From a virus: DNA of 47,326 bases. Positions 1 to 6,531 of the stretch are shown here, piece by piece (position 1 is the first letter of the stretch; the number at the start of each line of letters is the position of its first letter). The notes beneath the pieces were generated by a model that saw only the letters and a program-made list of their open reading frames with translations, searched no databases and was not told the DNA's origin. Where the stretch lies: IMG/VR virus record IMGVR_UViG_3300030331_001567, positions 1 to 47,326 of that record. The stretch is one strand, 5' to 3'. Both the position numbers and the translations under genes were made by a program.

Positions 1-11
1 ATACTTTTTTT

Positions 12-58
12 TGTGACATAAGCCTATTAATAATACTTAGTAACTACCTATTGTCACA
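12..58. repeat. Inverted repeat in the left leader
   Basis: TGTGACA at 12-18 and its exact reverse complement TGTCACA at 52-58 lie in the 95-base gene-free stretch before the first gene. A/T-rich sequence with TATATA runs follows up to the start codon. It could be an operator or part of a promoter, but the 33-base gap between the arms is wide and no Bacteroidota-type -33/-7 promoter boxes were recognised. Nothing else is visible in this leader. Confidence 0.25.
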
Positions 59-95
59 TTTTTAAATAAACGAGTATATAAGTAACTATATATAT

Positions 96-542
96 ATGAA
101 CAAAATAATAATTACAATTTTACTATGCTTTAATTATGTTAGCGCACAAACCTTATGCGACTCTCTATCTTTTAGTGTAGAAACAAGTTCAGCACTAGCG
201 GTTGTAGGTGTAAACAGTTCTTCAGATAGTACTAATTTTATGTGGGGCGTTTGTGATAACAGCATGTGTTATTCAGCAAGTGGTGATACTGCATATTTCT
301 TTTTAGTTAACCCGTTAGACACTGTAAAAGTATGTTATGATATTTCACCTCAATGGTCATGTACTGAGTGTCACTACGTTATATTTAACGGTTTTACGTG
401 GCAATTACTTGATCTTACTACACATGTTAATGAAGTAAAACCTCAACTACATAATAATAAAATATACGACTTATTAGGAAGAGAATTAAAAAGTATACCT
501 AAAGGTAAGTTATATATTAAAAATGGTAGAATATATAAATAG
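96..542 (+). CDS. Exported Cys-rich protein with T9SS-like C-terminal sorting tail
   Basis: 148 residues. The N-terminus is a signal peptide (MNKIIITILLCFNYVSA, cleavage probably before Gln18). The body is Ser/Thr-rich with several Cys and short alternating hydrophobic stretches, suggesting a small beta-sandwich; a CHYVIFNGFTWQLLD segment resembles modules of secreted Bacteroidota proteins. The last ~35 residues (KIYDLLGRELKSIPKGKLYI, then KNGRIYK) have the layout of type A T9SS sorting domains: a DLLGR motif, a Gly/Pro turn and a basic end. In such hosts the tail directs cargo across the outer membrane, usually with tail removal and surface attachment. It is the first gene of the window and could be a surface-modifying or superinfection factor. 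The function of the body is unknown. Confidence 0.72.
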   Translation: MNKIIITILLCFNYVSAQTLCDSLSFSVETSSALAVVGVNSSSDSTNFMWGVCDNSMCYSASGDTAYFFLVNPLDTVKVCYDISPQWSCTECHYVIFNGFTWQLLDLTTHVNEVKPQLHNNKIYDLLGRELKSIPKGKLYIKNGRIYK

Positions 543-577
543 TGTAAATTACTTCTTTACTATGTAATAATAGAGGT

Positions 578-814
578 ATGGCAAAACAGAAACTATCAAC
601 TAAAGCGAAAGCAGCGAAAAAAGCAAGAGATTTAGCGTTTGCTAAAACATTTGCTCGTAGACGTAAAAAAGCTGAAAACCAGAGGTTGCGTAGAGAAGCT
701 ATTAAAGCCGGTGAAAATATAAGTGGTAAAGATTACGACCATAAAGATAAAAAGTTTAAATCAATAAAAGCTAACCGCGGTAACGACGGTAAAGGCACTA
801 AAAAAGAAAAATAA
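578..814 (+). CDS. Small Lys/Arg-rich basic protein
   Basis: 78 residues, strongly basic throughout, with Lys/Ala helix-forming sequence at the N-terminus (KAKAAKKARDLAFAKTFARR) and a disordered, highly charged C-terminus. There is no signal peptide, membrane segment or known enzyme motif. One base separates its stop from the next start, so the two genes are probably co-transcribed and translationally linked. The composition fits a nucleic-acid-binding or DNA-packing role and resembles the basic protein cluster further right, but no family was recognised. Confidence 0.6.
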   Translation: MAKQKLSTKAKAAKKARDLAFAKTFARRRKKAENQRLRREAIKAGENISGKDYDHKDKKFKSIKANRGNDGKGTKKEK

Positions 815-815
815 T

Positions 816-1124
816 ATGAAACCTTTTAAATTAAAATCAGGAAACAAACCCTCTATTGCAAAGCTAGCTGGTGTTTCACCTATGCGTGACATGATAAAAA
901 AAGAAGAGTCGAAACTTGAAAAGATTGAAAAAAACAGAGAAAGTAAAATGGATCAAGTTTATGCAGAAGTAACGAAAAAAATGGGACCTACAGGCGGAGG
1001 TTACACTGCAAGAGACGTAGCAGCTATGTCTGAAAAAGAAAGAATAGGTAATATAGACGACTATGAACCTGGTTCTTTTCAAAAATTAATGAACGCTGCT
1101 AAAGAAAAGTTTAACATTTCTTAA
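816..1124 (+). CDS. Small phage protein with N-terminal SGNKPS/SPM module
   Basis: 102 residues. Residues 3-24 contain FKLKSGNKPSIAKLAGVSPM, which recurs almost unchanged at the N-terminus of the protein starting at 4193 (FTLRSGNKPSVAKLMGASPM). A charged Lys/Glu helix follows (about residues 28-55), then a Gly-rich segment with GGGYTARDVA. No catalytic motif is seen. The shared module ahead of unrelated bodies suggests a sorting or docking tag, for example for virion incorporation; that is inference. It follows the basic 78-residue gene after one base and ends before a short hairpin. Confidence 0.65.
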   Translation: MKPFKLKSGNKPSIAKLAGVSPMRDMIKKEESKLEKIEKNRESKMDQVYAEVTKKMGPTGGGYTARDVAAMSEKERIGNIDDYEPGSFQKLMNAAKEKFNIS

Positions 1125-1131
1125 AAAATAA

Positions 1132-1148
1132 ATAGGGAAAGTCCCTAT
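1132..1148 (+). other. Short perfect hairpin between genes
   Basis: ATAGGGA-AAG-TCCCTAT forms a perfect 7-bp stem with a 3-base loop just after the SGNKPS gene. It has no following T-run, so it is not a standard intrinsic terminator. It might stabilise the upstream mRNA end or be chance. Confidence 0.3.
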
Positions 1149-1179
1149 ACCAATAAGTATTAACCAAAAACAAACCAAA

Positions 1180-1470
1180 ATGACTTATTTATACTACAAG
1201 ACTAGTACATATACTAGCGCAAACAAACCTAATGACAAAACTATTAACCAGTGGAAGCACATAGCTGATAAAAAAAACTGGAGAATTACACAATTACCTA
1301 ACGGTTTTTACCAAACTGAGGTAAATGATCCAGAAAATGACAAAAATTGGCATGATGTTACACGTAGAGAAACCTTAGAAGGTGCAGAAGCTGCAATCGA
1401 TGGCAGCATCGACCATTTCTCTAAAAAATTAGAGGCTATAAAAGGACCAAAAGTTGTAAAAACGTTCTAA
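1180..1470 (+). CDS. Hypothetical phage protein, 96 residues
   Basis: Compact, probably soluble and mixed alpha/beta protein with no signal peptide or membrane segment. Aromatic residues are frequent in the first half (MTYLYYKTSTYTS, then WKHIADKKNWRITQLPNGFY). The second half has an acidic helix around residues 65-90. The repeated Trp/Tyr/Phe with an LPNGFYQTEV turn gives the impression of a small beta-sheet fold. It lies directly upstream of the phage groEL gene across a 32-base A/T-rich gap. No family or function was recognised. Confidence 0.6.
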   Translation: MTYLYYKTSTYTSANKPNDKTINQWKHIADKKNWRITQLPNGFYQTEVNDPENDKNWHDVTRRETLEGAEAAIDGSIDHFSKKLEAIKGPKVVKTF

Positions 1471-1502
1471 TAGAACAATAATTTAATTAAATTTAATCAA
1501 AT

Positions 1503-3065
1503 ATGGAATACAATCAGCCTAGCGAGATTGTCAAAGACATAAATTTTGGCGATATTGCTAAAAATAAAGTAATTACAGGCGTAGAAAAGCTTGCAAAAGC
1601 AGTAAAATCAACCTTAGGAGCGTCTGGTAAGTGTGTTATTTACGAAGACGCAAGAGGTTTACCGGTAATAACAAAAGACGGTGTAACAGTAGCAGAATCT
1701 GTTGTCTTATTTGACCCGGTTGAAAATATGGGTGCAACCCTTATTAAAGAAGCCGCAAGAAATACAGTAAGAGAAGCAGGTGATGGTACTACTACAGCTA
1801 CTGTTCTTGCTGAATCTTTACTAAAAAGAGTTAACAACTGTAATGTTAACACAAGAGAAATAAAAGACGGGATTAATTCTGGTCTTAAAAAAGTAAATAA
1901 TTACCTTGATAAGATTTCTGTCAAGATCGAAGGCGATATGCTTGAATCTGTTAGTTCAATTAGTTGCAACAATGATGCAGAACTAGGAAAGATTATAGCA
2001 GAAGCTTATACTAAAGTAGGTAAAGATGGTGTGGTATTAATGGAAGAGTCACCAACTGAAGAAACATACGTTGAAATTGTTGATGGCGTGCAGATAGACT
2101 CAGGACTCACATCACCACATTTTATTACCGATAAAGATAAACAAGTTTGTGAACTTGATAATCCGTTAGTATTGATCGTTACATCGGAAATACCTAATAT
2201 AAGAAAAATACAAAAGATACTAGAGCATGTTATTAAAAACAAAAGATCGTTGTTAATAGTAGCTCCTGTTGAGCAGCAAGTTAAAGCTGCACTTCTTATG
2301 AATAAAGTAAAAGGTAACATTAAAGTTAATATAGTTGATTTACCAGGCTTTGGTCCTACTAAGCAAGACACATGTGAAGACTTTGCTTTTTTAACAGGTG
2401 CTAAAGTTATTAATGAAGAACTTGGTGATGATCTTGATTTAATAGATATTGATTGTTTAGGTGAAGCGCATACAGCTATAACTGATAGCAAAAATACTGT
2501 ATTAACCGTAGACACTATAAAAGAAGATTTAGAACAAAGAATTAGTAGCATACAAAAGTTGATTGATAAAGAGGATAAAAATCCTTTTATTAAGAAAAAA
2601 CATCAGCAAAGACTTGCTATGTTATCAGGTAGTGTTGGTATAATAAAAGTTGGTGCTAACTCTAAAGTTGAGATGAAAGAAAAGAAAGATAGAGTAGAAG
2701 ACGCGATATATGCTACTAAAGCAGCTTTGAAAGAAGGTATTGTGCCTGGCGGTGGTGTCGCATTATTAAACGCTTCTCAAAATTTACTTTCAGAAAAAAT
2801 AGGTGAAGAAGTACTATTTCAAGCTATAACAGCGCCTTTTCATACTGTACTTAATAATGCAGGTTTAGAACAAGCAGATCTAAAGCTTAAAAACGGTTTA
2901 GGTTTAAATGTAGTAACAGGTGAAAAAGTTGACATGATTAATGCTGGTATTATTGATCCTGTGCTTGTTACTAAATCAGCGCTTAAAAATGCAGTAAGCG
3001 TTGTAAATACTATTATATCTGCAGACTGTGTAATTTCAAATATGAGATTAAATGAAAGCGATTAA
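1503..3065 (+). CDS. groEL: Phage-encoded chaperonin GroEL (Hsp60)
   Basis: 520 residues, close to the usual ~540. ATP-dependent group I chaperonin that folds proteins in a double-ring cage. Equatorial ATP-site motifs are intact: TKDGVTVAE (Asp59), AGDGTTTATVL (Asp94), and the VEDAIYATKAA segment whose Asp400 matches catalytic Asp398 of E. coli GroEL; GIVPGGGVALL follows. The C-terminal Gly-Gly-Met tail of cellular GroELs is absent; the protein ends RLNESD. By hand alignment, apical client-binding positions differ: E. coli Tyr199, Tyr203, Leu234 and Leu259 are Leu202, His206, Gln237 and Lys261 here. It overlaps the groES gene by 14 bases, reversing the usual cellular groES-groEL order. It may fold the very large virion proteins encoded downstream. 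Confidence 0.97.
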   Translation: MEYNQPSEIVKDINFGDIAKNKVITGVEKLAKAVKSTLGASGKCVIYEDARGLPVITKDGVTVAESVVLFDPVENMGATLIKEAARNTVREAGDGTTTATVLAESLLKRVNNCNVNTREIKDGINSGLKKVNNYLDKISVKIEGDMLESVSSISCNNDAELGKIIAEAYTKVGKDGVVLMEESPTEETYVEIVDGVQIDSGLTSPHFITDKDKQVCELDNPLVLIVTSEIPNIRKIQKILEHVIKNKRSLLIVAPVEQQVKAALLMNKVKGNIKVNIVDLPGFGPTKQDTCEDFAFLTGAKVINEELGDDLDLIDIDCLGEAHTAITDSKNTVLTVDTIKEDLEQRISSIQKLIDKEDKNPFIKKKHQQRLAMLSGSVGIIKVGANSKVEMKEKKDRVEDAIYATKAALKEGIVPGGGVALLNASQNLLSEKIGEEVLFQAITAPFHTVLNNAGLEQADLKLKNGLGLNVVTGEKVDMINAGIIDPVLVTKSALKNAVSVVNTIISADCVISNMRLNESD

Positions 3066-3309
3066 TAGATATATAATAGTAGATAAAATAAAAACAAAGC
3101 CTAAAAAGGTTGCTGGTTTAATTATGACAGATGATACTGATGTTGACAATAGGTATTTAAAAGCAAAAATAATATCGTGTGGTAATTTAGTTGAAGGATT
3201 AAAAGATGGTGACACGATATATTACGATAAACACGCTGGACACGATATATCTTTTAAAGATACTCTTTATAGAGTTATTCGCGATATAGATGTTGTTCTA
3301 GTAGATTAA
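3052..3309 (+). CDS. groES: Phage-encoded co-chaperonin GroES
   Basis: 85 residues, slightly shorter than the usual ~97. GroES-type lid of the GroEL chamber. Residues 2-12 match the first barrel strand (AINRYIIVDKI). The mobile loop that contacts GroEL is visible around residues 14-31, with the hydrophobic tip GLIM in place of the usual GGIVL. A GDTIYYDK strand corresponds to the GDIVIF strand of cellular GroES, and the end (YRVIRDIDVVLVD) matches the closing strand. Translation starts inside the end of groEL, so the two are coupled. The loop tip change may match changes in the phage GroEL. Identification is by motif order and gene context. Confidence 0.92.
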   Translation: MKAINRYIIVDKIKTKPKKVAGLIMTDDTDVDNRYLKAKIISCGNLVEGLKDGDTIYYDKHAGHDISFKDTLYRVIRDIDVVLVD

Positions 3310-3383
3310 GCCCAAACCATAATCCAAAAACTTTAAACTCAAAAACGACAATTAACCTAATTATTAACTAAAAAAGTAAAACT

Positions 3384-3752
3384 ATGAAGATTATGTTATA
3401 CTTTGCAGAAGCAAACGGTGCAGACGCAGAAGCAGATGCAGTAGTTGTTCCAGCTGAAAACATATTGGGTATACACCCAACAGCTGCTACTACTTGTAAT
3501 GTCTACTACAAACACACTAAAGTTGTTGAAGGTACTGATGCTGACGCTACATTTAACTATGTAGAGTTAACTTTCACGTCTGGTAAATTCAAAGAAGTTT
3601 GTGAAGCTATTGTAGGCGCTATGAATGGTGCACCTGCTACTAACAGCGGCTTTGTTGTTATAGCTGACGGAGATAATAGTAAGTTTATTTCTTCTCACAT
3701 CTCAGCAGCGCTTCTTGCAATTGGTGACTCTAACGTTAATCCAGATGATTAA
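3384..3752 (+). CDS. Hypothetical protein, possible minor virion protein
   Basis: 122 residues, soluble, rich in Ala, Val, Thr and Asp and short of Lys and Arg. The pattern of alternating strands (MKIMLYFAEANG, ILGIHPTAATTCNVYYKH, FNYVELTFTSGKFKEV) followed by a helix (ISSHISAALLAIG) suggests a small beta-rich fold with one or two helices. This composition is common in capsid decoration or tail-associated proteins, but no specific family was recognised. It is preceded by a 74-base gap without a clear hairpin, so it may have its own promoter, and is followed four bases later by the winged-helix-like gene. Confidence 0.55.
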   Translation: MKIMLYFAEANGADAEADAVVVPAENILGIHPTAATTCNVYYKHTKVVEGTDADATFNYVELTFTSGKFKEVCEAIVGAMNGAPATNSGFVVIADGDNSKFISSHISAALLAIGDSNVNPDD

Positions 3753-3755
3753 TAA

Positions 3756-4196
3756 ATGAGACTAACCGCGCAAGATCTGCGTGAAATGAATATCCTTAAG
3801 TATTACAGGCTCACGCGAAAGTGGGTCTGTAAAACTTACGGGTTGAAAGACGCAGACTTAGAATTATTAATTTATTTAGATTGTAAAGGAAGATTTACAC
3901 GAAACGATTTTATCAACGGAGTTTATACATATTCGTGGGATAAAGCAAGGTGGGACAGGTTAAGAAACGAAGGTTGGATCGATGTATGGAGACATAGAAA
4001 CAGAACAACTATAATGTACTCTGTATTTAAAACCTCGTGGAAATGTTCTCAAATGATAAGTAGGATATATAGAATCTTATTAGGTGAGGAAGACTTACCA
4101 ACTTCAGAAAGAAGTATATTTTATAAAAATAAATCATATACAGACAAAGTTTATAATAAAGCTATAGACGATATGATTAAAGACAATACAAGATGA
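3756..4196 (+). CDS. Winged-helix-like DNA-binding protein
   Basis: 146 residues, basic. The arrangement suggests a MarR-type winged helix: a helix with LELLIYLDCKGRFTRNDF, a second helix (WDKARWDRLRNEGWIDVWRH), and a beta wing (RNRTTIMYSVF), followed by a helical C-terminal arm (CSQMISRIYRILLGEEDLPT). The RLRNEGWIDVW...RTTIMYSV portion is the typical 'lower strand plus wing' layout of winged-helix regulators. It may regulate phage transcription or act in DNA packaging. I have seen similar proteins in marine and crAss-like Bacteroidota phages, but a precise family name is not claimed. Its last codons overlap the next gene by four bases. Confidence 0.6.
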   Translation: MRLTAQDLREMNILKYYRLTRKWVCKTYGLKDADLELLIYLDCKGRFTRNDFINGVYTYSWDKARWDRLRNEGWIDVWRHRNRTTIMYSVFKTSWKCSQMISRIYRILLGEEDLPTSERSIFYKNKSYTDKVYNKAIDDMIKDNTR

Positions 4197-4495
4197 AAAA
4201 ACAAAGTGCATTTACATTACGATCTGGTAATAAACCTAGTGTAGCTAAACTTATGGGTGCTTCACCAATGAAAGTTGATGAAACAGTTGGTTTGTCTAAA
4301 GAAGAAAAAGAAAAAGGAACAGAAATTACTGGAGGTAGTAAACAAGAGGCTATAACTGATTTAAGAGATAGAATAGAGTTTTTAGAAAGTGATATTGCGG
4401 ATGAGAAAATGGCAATGAAAAGAGGTAAAATGAGATCTCAAGTAAAAAAACTCAGAAAGAAACTAAGACAACTTACAAAGGATAATGGGATTTAA
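4193..4495 (+). CDS. Second SGNKPS/SPM-module protein
   Basis: 100 residues. The N-terminus (residues 7-26) repeats the module of the 816 gene: FTLRSGNKPSVAKLMGASPM. The rest is a highly charged coiled-coil-like helix (about residues 50-95: LRDRIEFLESDIADEKM, then KKLRKKLRQL). There is no enzyme motif, signal peptide or membrane segment. It overlaps the upstream gene by 4 bases and the downstream HExxH gene by 11, so these form one translation-coupled set. The conserved tag plus coiled coil suggests an adaptor or virion-incorporated protein; this is inference. Confidence 0.65.
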   Translation: MKKQSAFTLRSGNKPSVAKLMGASPMKVDETVGLSKEEKEKGTEITGGSKQEAITDLRDRIEFLESDIADEKMAMKRGKMRSQVKKLRKKLRQLTKDNGI

Positions 4496-4919
4496 ACTAG
4501 GCACAAGTAGAGGTAATTTTGCTTCAAAAGGAGAGATAAAAACAAAGCTACGCTTTGGCAACGAGTCAGGGCACGAAGGTTCTGTACCTGGTACGCCTGT
4601 TATAAGAAAGCCTCTAGCTGAAGGTATATTAGGAGAGGCTAATATGGATGGAACTATATTTATTAACGAAAACTTAGATCCAAACAGTGCAGAGTATAGA
4701 CAAGTGTTAATTCACGAGATGAAACACTCTACAGATATGAAAATAGGAAAACTAGCTTATGATGATGATACCGTTTATTATAACGGACAAGAATTTCCAA
4801 GAAAAGATATAGATGGTAAAGATATGATATTAGTAGATGGTAAATGGAAAGAAGCAGGTAGCGAAGGTTTTCCTTGGGAAAAAGAAGCTAATAACGGAAA
4901 TAATCACGGAACAGTATGA
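4485..4919 (+). CDS. HExxH zincin-like metalloprotein
   Basis: 144 residues. A zinc-binding and catalytic HExxH motif is present as LIHEMKHSTD (His77, Glu78, His81), with Asp84 a possible third ligand. It is preceded by a beta-strand pair (GTIFINENL) and a helix, the usual layout before the active-site helix in zincin peptidases. The N-terminus (GFKLGTSRGN) resembles a diverged form of the SGNKPS module in its neighbour. There is no signal peptide. Possible roles include processing of a head or ejection protein, or cell-wall or host-protein cleavage. Gene starts inside the upstream coding region and overlaps the next gene by four bases. The family is not recognised, but HExxH within a helix is clear. 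Confidence 0.65.
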   Translation: MGFKLGTSRGNFASKGEIKTKLRFGNESGHEGSVPGTPVIRKPLAEGILGEANMDGTIFINENLDPNSAEYRQVLIHEMKHSTDMKIGKLAYDDDTVYYNGQEFPRKDIDGKDMILVDGKWKEAGSEGFPWEKEANNGNNHGTV

Positions 4920-5194
4920 GCGTATTAACAGTTATAGATGGTATACCTTTATTTACAACAATAGATCAAGCTTTAGCTTGGGGCCAAAATTATAATATAG
5001 TAGGTTATCACACACACTCTTATCAAGGACAAATAGGATATATGAGTGGTACTAACCACGCTGTTATAACTCAAGCCCTTCAAGCTCTTGGAATTATACA
5101 ACCAACCGCAGATCAAGCAAACACAATAGTTAATATTCCGCAGGCATCTAGTGGTAGTAGCGGAGGAACTGGTGGAAGTGGTGGCGGTTATTAA
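4916..5194 (+). CDS. Small phage protein with GYHTHxYxGQxGYM motif
   Basis: 92 residues. A short helix (TIDQALAWGQNYNIVG) is followed by GYHTHSYQGQIGYMSG and NHAVITQAL. The spaced His residues in GYHTHSY could bind metal or shape a tight turn. The C-terminus is a Ser/Gly linker (SSGSSGGTGGSGGGY), typical of flexible surface tails. I recall similar GYHTH...GYM proteins in other phages, usually near structural genes, but cannot assign a role. It overlaps the HExxH gene by four bases and precedes the holin-like gene by nine bases. Minor virion protein is the best guess. Confidence 0.55.
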   Translation: MSVLTVIDGIPLFTTIDQALAWGQNYNIVGYHTHSYQGQIGYMSGTNHAVITQALQALGIIQPTADQANTIVNIPQASSGSSGGTGGSGGGY

Positions 5195-5203
5195 AATAAA
5201 AAA

Positions 5204-5590
5204 ATGTTAGATAAAATATTTGGAGGTGGCGCGGCTGACCTCGTTAAAAATGTAGGTGGAGTTATAGATAACTTACACACATCAAAAGAAGAAAAATTAG
5301 AAGCAGAAAAACAAATTAAAGACATGATAATGGGTTACGAAGCACAAATGCAAAAAGAAGTAACCAACAGATGGAACGTTGATATGAGCTCTGATTCATG
5401 GCTTAGTAAAAATATAAGACCTTTAGTGCTTATATTTCTAGTAGTATCAACAGTGTTAATGATATTTATTGATGCTGGCGTTATTGCTTTTGAAGTAAAA
5501 GATACTTGGGTAGACTTATTACAACTAGTATTAATAACCGTGATCGGTGCTTATTTTGGCGGTAGATCACTAGAAAAAGTAAAAAAATAA
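5204..5590 (+). CDS. Three-TM holin-like protein (GTA holin type)
   Basis: 128 residues. The first 60 residues form an amphipathic, charged helical region; NRWNVDMSSDSWLSKNIRPL then leads into hydrophobic segments (LVLIFLVVSTVLMIFIDAGV and LLQLVLITVIGAYFGG). The SDSWLSKNIRP...AYFGGRSLEK pattern is characteristic of the 3-TM holin family described for gene transfer agents and many phages. Holins open the inner membrane at the end of infection so that lytic enzymes reach the cell wall. The C-terminus is basic (RSLEKVKK), consistent with a cytoplasmic tail. No endolysin was recognised beside it. Assignment is by motif pattern. Confidence 0.8.
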   Translation: MLDKIFGGGAADLVKNVGGVIDNLHTSKEEKLEAEKQIKDMIMGYEAQMQKEVTNRWNVDMSSDSWLSKNIRPLVLIFLVVSTVLMIFIDAGVIAFEVKDTWVDLLQLVLITVIGAYFGGRSLEKVKK

Positions 5591-5594
5591 AATT

Positions 5595-6026
5595 ATGACA
5601 AGTATACACGGAGGCTCAGGTAATGAGCTATTTTATCATGGCTCAACACTTTTAAACGGTGACGGAGCTAAAATAGATTTAGATGGTGATACAGCTAAAT
5701 ATTTTGTTTGCGCTATAACTGTTTTAGCAGCAGCAAAATTTGAAGTTTTAAATATACTAGACGGTGGTATAGATCTTGGTTTAGGAAATACACATTTTGT
5801 TTCTACAGAAGACACTCAAACTGTAGATACAGACTGGGGCGGTGTAACCGCTGAAAGCGATGATGATCAAACTGTTCTAACCGCTGGTGGTAGTGGTGTT
5901 GAGTTTCCAGCTGGTGTAACAATTTATGGAATGTGGGATAATGTAGAGCTACATGCTGGTAGCGTTATATGTTATGTAGCACCAAGACCAGATTATTTTA
6001 CAAAAACTAGAGCTGCACAAATATAA
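5595..6026 (+). CDS. Probable small virion structural protein
   Basis: 143 residues, acidic, Gly/Asp/Thr-rich and beta-stranded with no signal peptide. Stretches such as TAKYFVCAITVLAAAKFEVL and GVTIYGMWDNVELHAGSVIC alternate strands and turns; the end is YVAPRPDYFTKTRAAQI. The 'G-x-TIYG-W-x-V-L-x-G-x-VICY' pattern occurs in small beta-rich proteins near phage structural genes, sometimes called decoration or tail proteins, but no function is established. It follows the holin-like gene by four bases. Confidence 0.6.
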   Translation: MTSIHGGSGNELFYHGSTLLNGDGAKIDLDGDTAKYFVCAITVLAAAKFEVLNILDGGIDLGLGNTHFVSTEDTQTVDTDWGGVTAESDDDQTVLTAGGSGVEFPAGVTIYGMWDNVELHAGSVICYVAPRPDYFTKTRAAQI

Positions 6027-6053
6027 ATAAAAAATTAACTTAAATTAAATTAA

Positions 6054-6335
6054 ATGGCAAAAAAAGAAAAGGTTATAGACTTAAAACCTGAAAAAATAAC
6101 CGACGAACAATTAAAAAAAATTCAAGATACTGTAAATGGCATGAATAGAGCTCAACTAGAAATAGGTACAATGGAGCTTAAAAAACACGAAATGTTACAC
6201 GGTATATCTGGTCTTAGAGAGCAATTAGTAGTTTTACAAAAAGAGCTTGAAAAAGATTATGGTACTTTTGATGTAAATATAGTAGATGGAACAATAAATT
6301 ACCCGGAAAATGGCAAAGTTAATAAGAAAGATTAG
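6054..6335 (+). CDS. Coiled-coil hypothetical protein
   Basis: 93 residues, charged and helical. Residues 15-70 form a predicted coiled coil (KITDEQLKKIQDTVNGMNRA, then LREQLVVLQKELEKDYG). The C-terminal 20 residues are a short beta-like segment (TFDVNIVDGTINY) followed by a polar tail. The layout of a helical pair plus beta hairpin resembles other small phage coiled-coil proteins of unknown role. It overlaps the next gene by 26 bases. It may be a scaffolding aid or adaptor. Confidence 0.55.
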   Translation: MAKKEKVIDLKPEKITDEQLKKIQDTVNGMNRAQLEIGTMELKKHEMLHGISGLREQLVVLQKELEKDYGTFDVNIVDGTINYPENGKVNKKD

Positions 6336-6531
6336 CGTAGGTAAAGATTATAAAAACGACGCTATGCACTATGCTGTTGGTCAAGAAGTTTACGGTGGAC
6401 ATACTATTTGCGATATATTAGAAGAAGAAGATAAGTACTCTATATATATTAAAAAAAACAAAGATGTTTTACCTTGGAAAGACTTTAATAAAAATATGGC
6501 TGTATCTGTAGAATACAATCTTGAATACTAA
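6310..6531 (+). CDS. Small hypothetical beta-rich protein
   Basis: 73 residues. Starts inside the coiled-coil gene (26-base overlap) and ends with a TAATG junction to the next gene, so it is translationally coupled on both sides. The sequence has a basic N-terminus (MAKLIRKISVGKDYKND) and a compact core with MHYAVGQEVYGGHTICDI and YSIYIKKNKDV, ending VSVEYNLEY. The GQxVYGGxT...IYI pattern looks like a small beta-barrel. I have seen similar short proteins in flavobacterial phages without known function. Confidence 0.55.
   Translation: MAKLIRKISVGKDYKNDAMHYAVGQEVYGGHTICDILEEEDKYSIYIKKNKDVLPWKDFNKNMAVSVEYNLEY

Noticed and set aside
2006-2551. 181-residue open reading on the - strand inside groEL
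   Set aside because: It lies fully within a well-supported chaperonin gene, has a Ser/Leu/Ile composition typical of antisense shadows and no recognisable motif.
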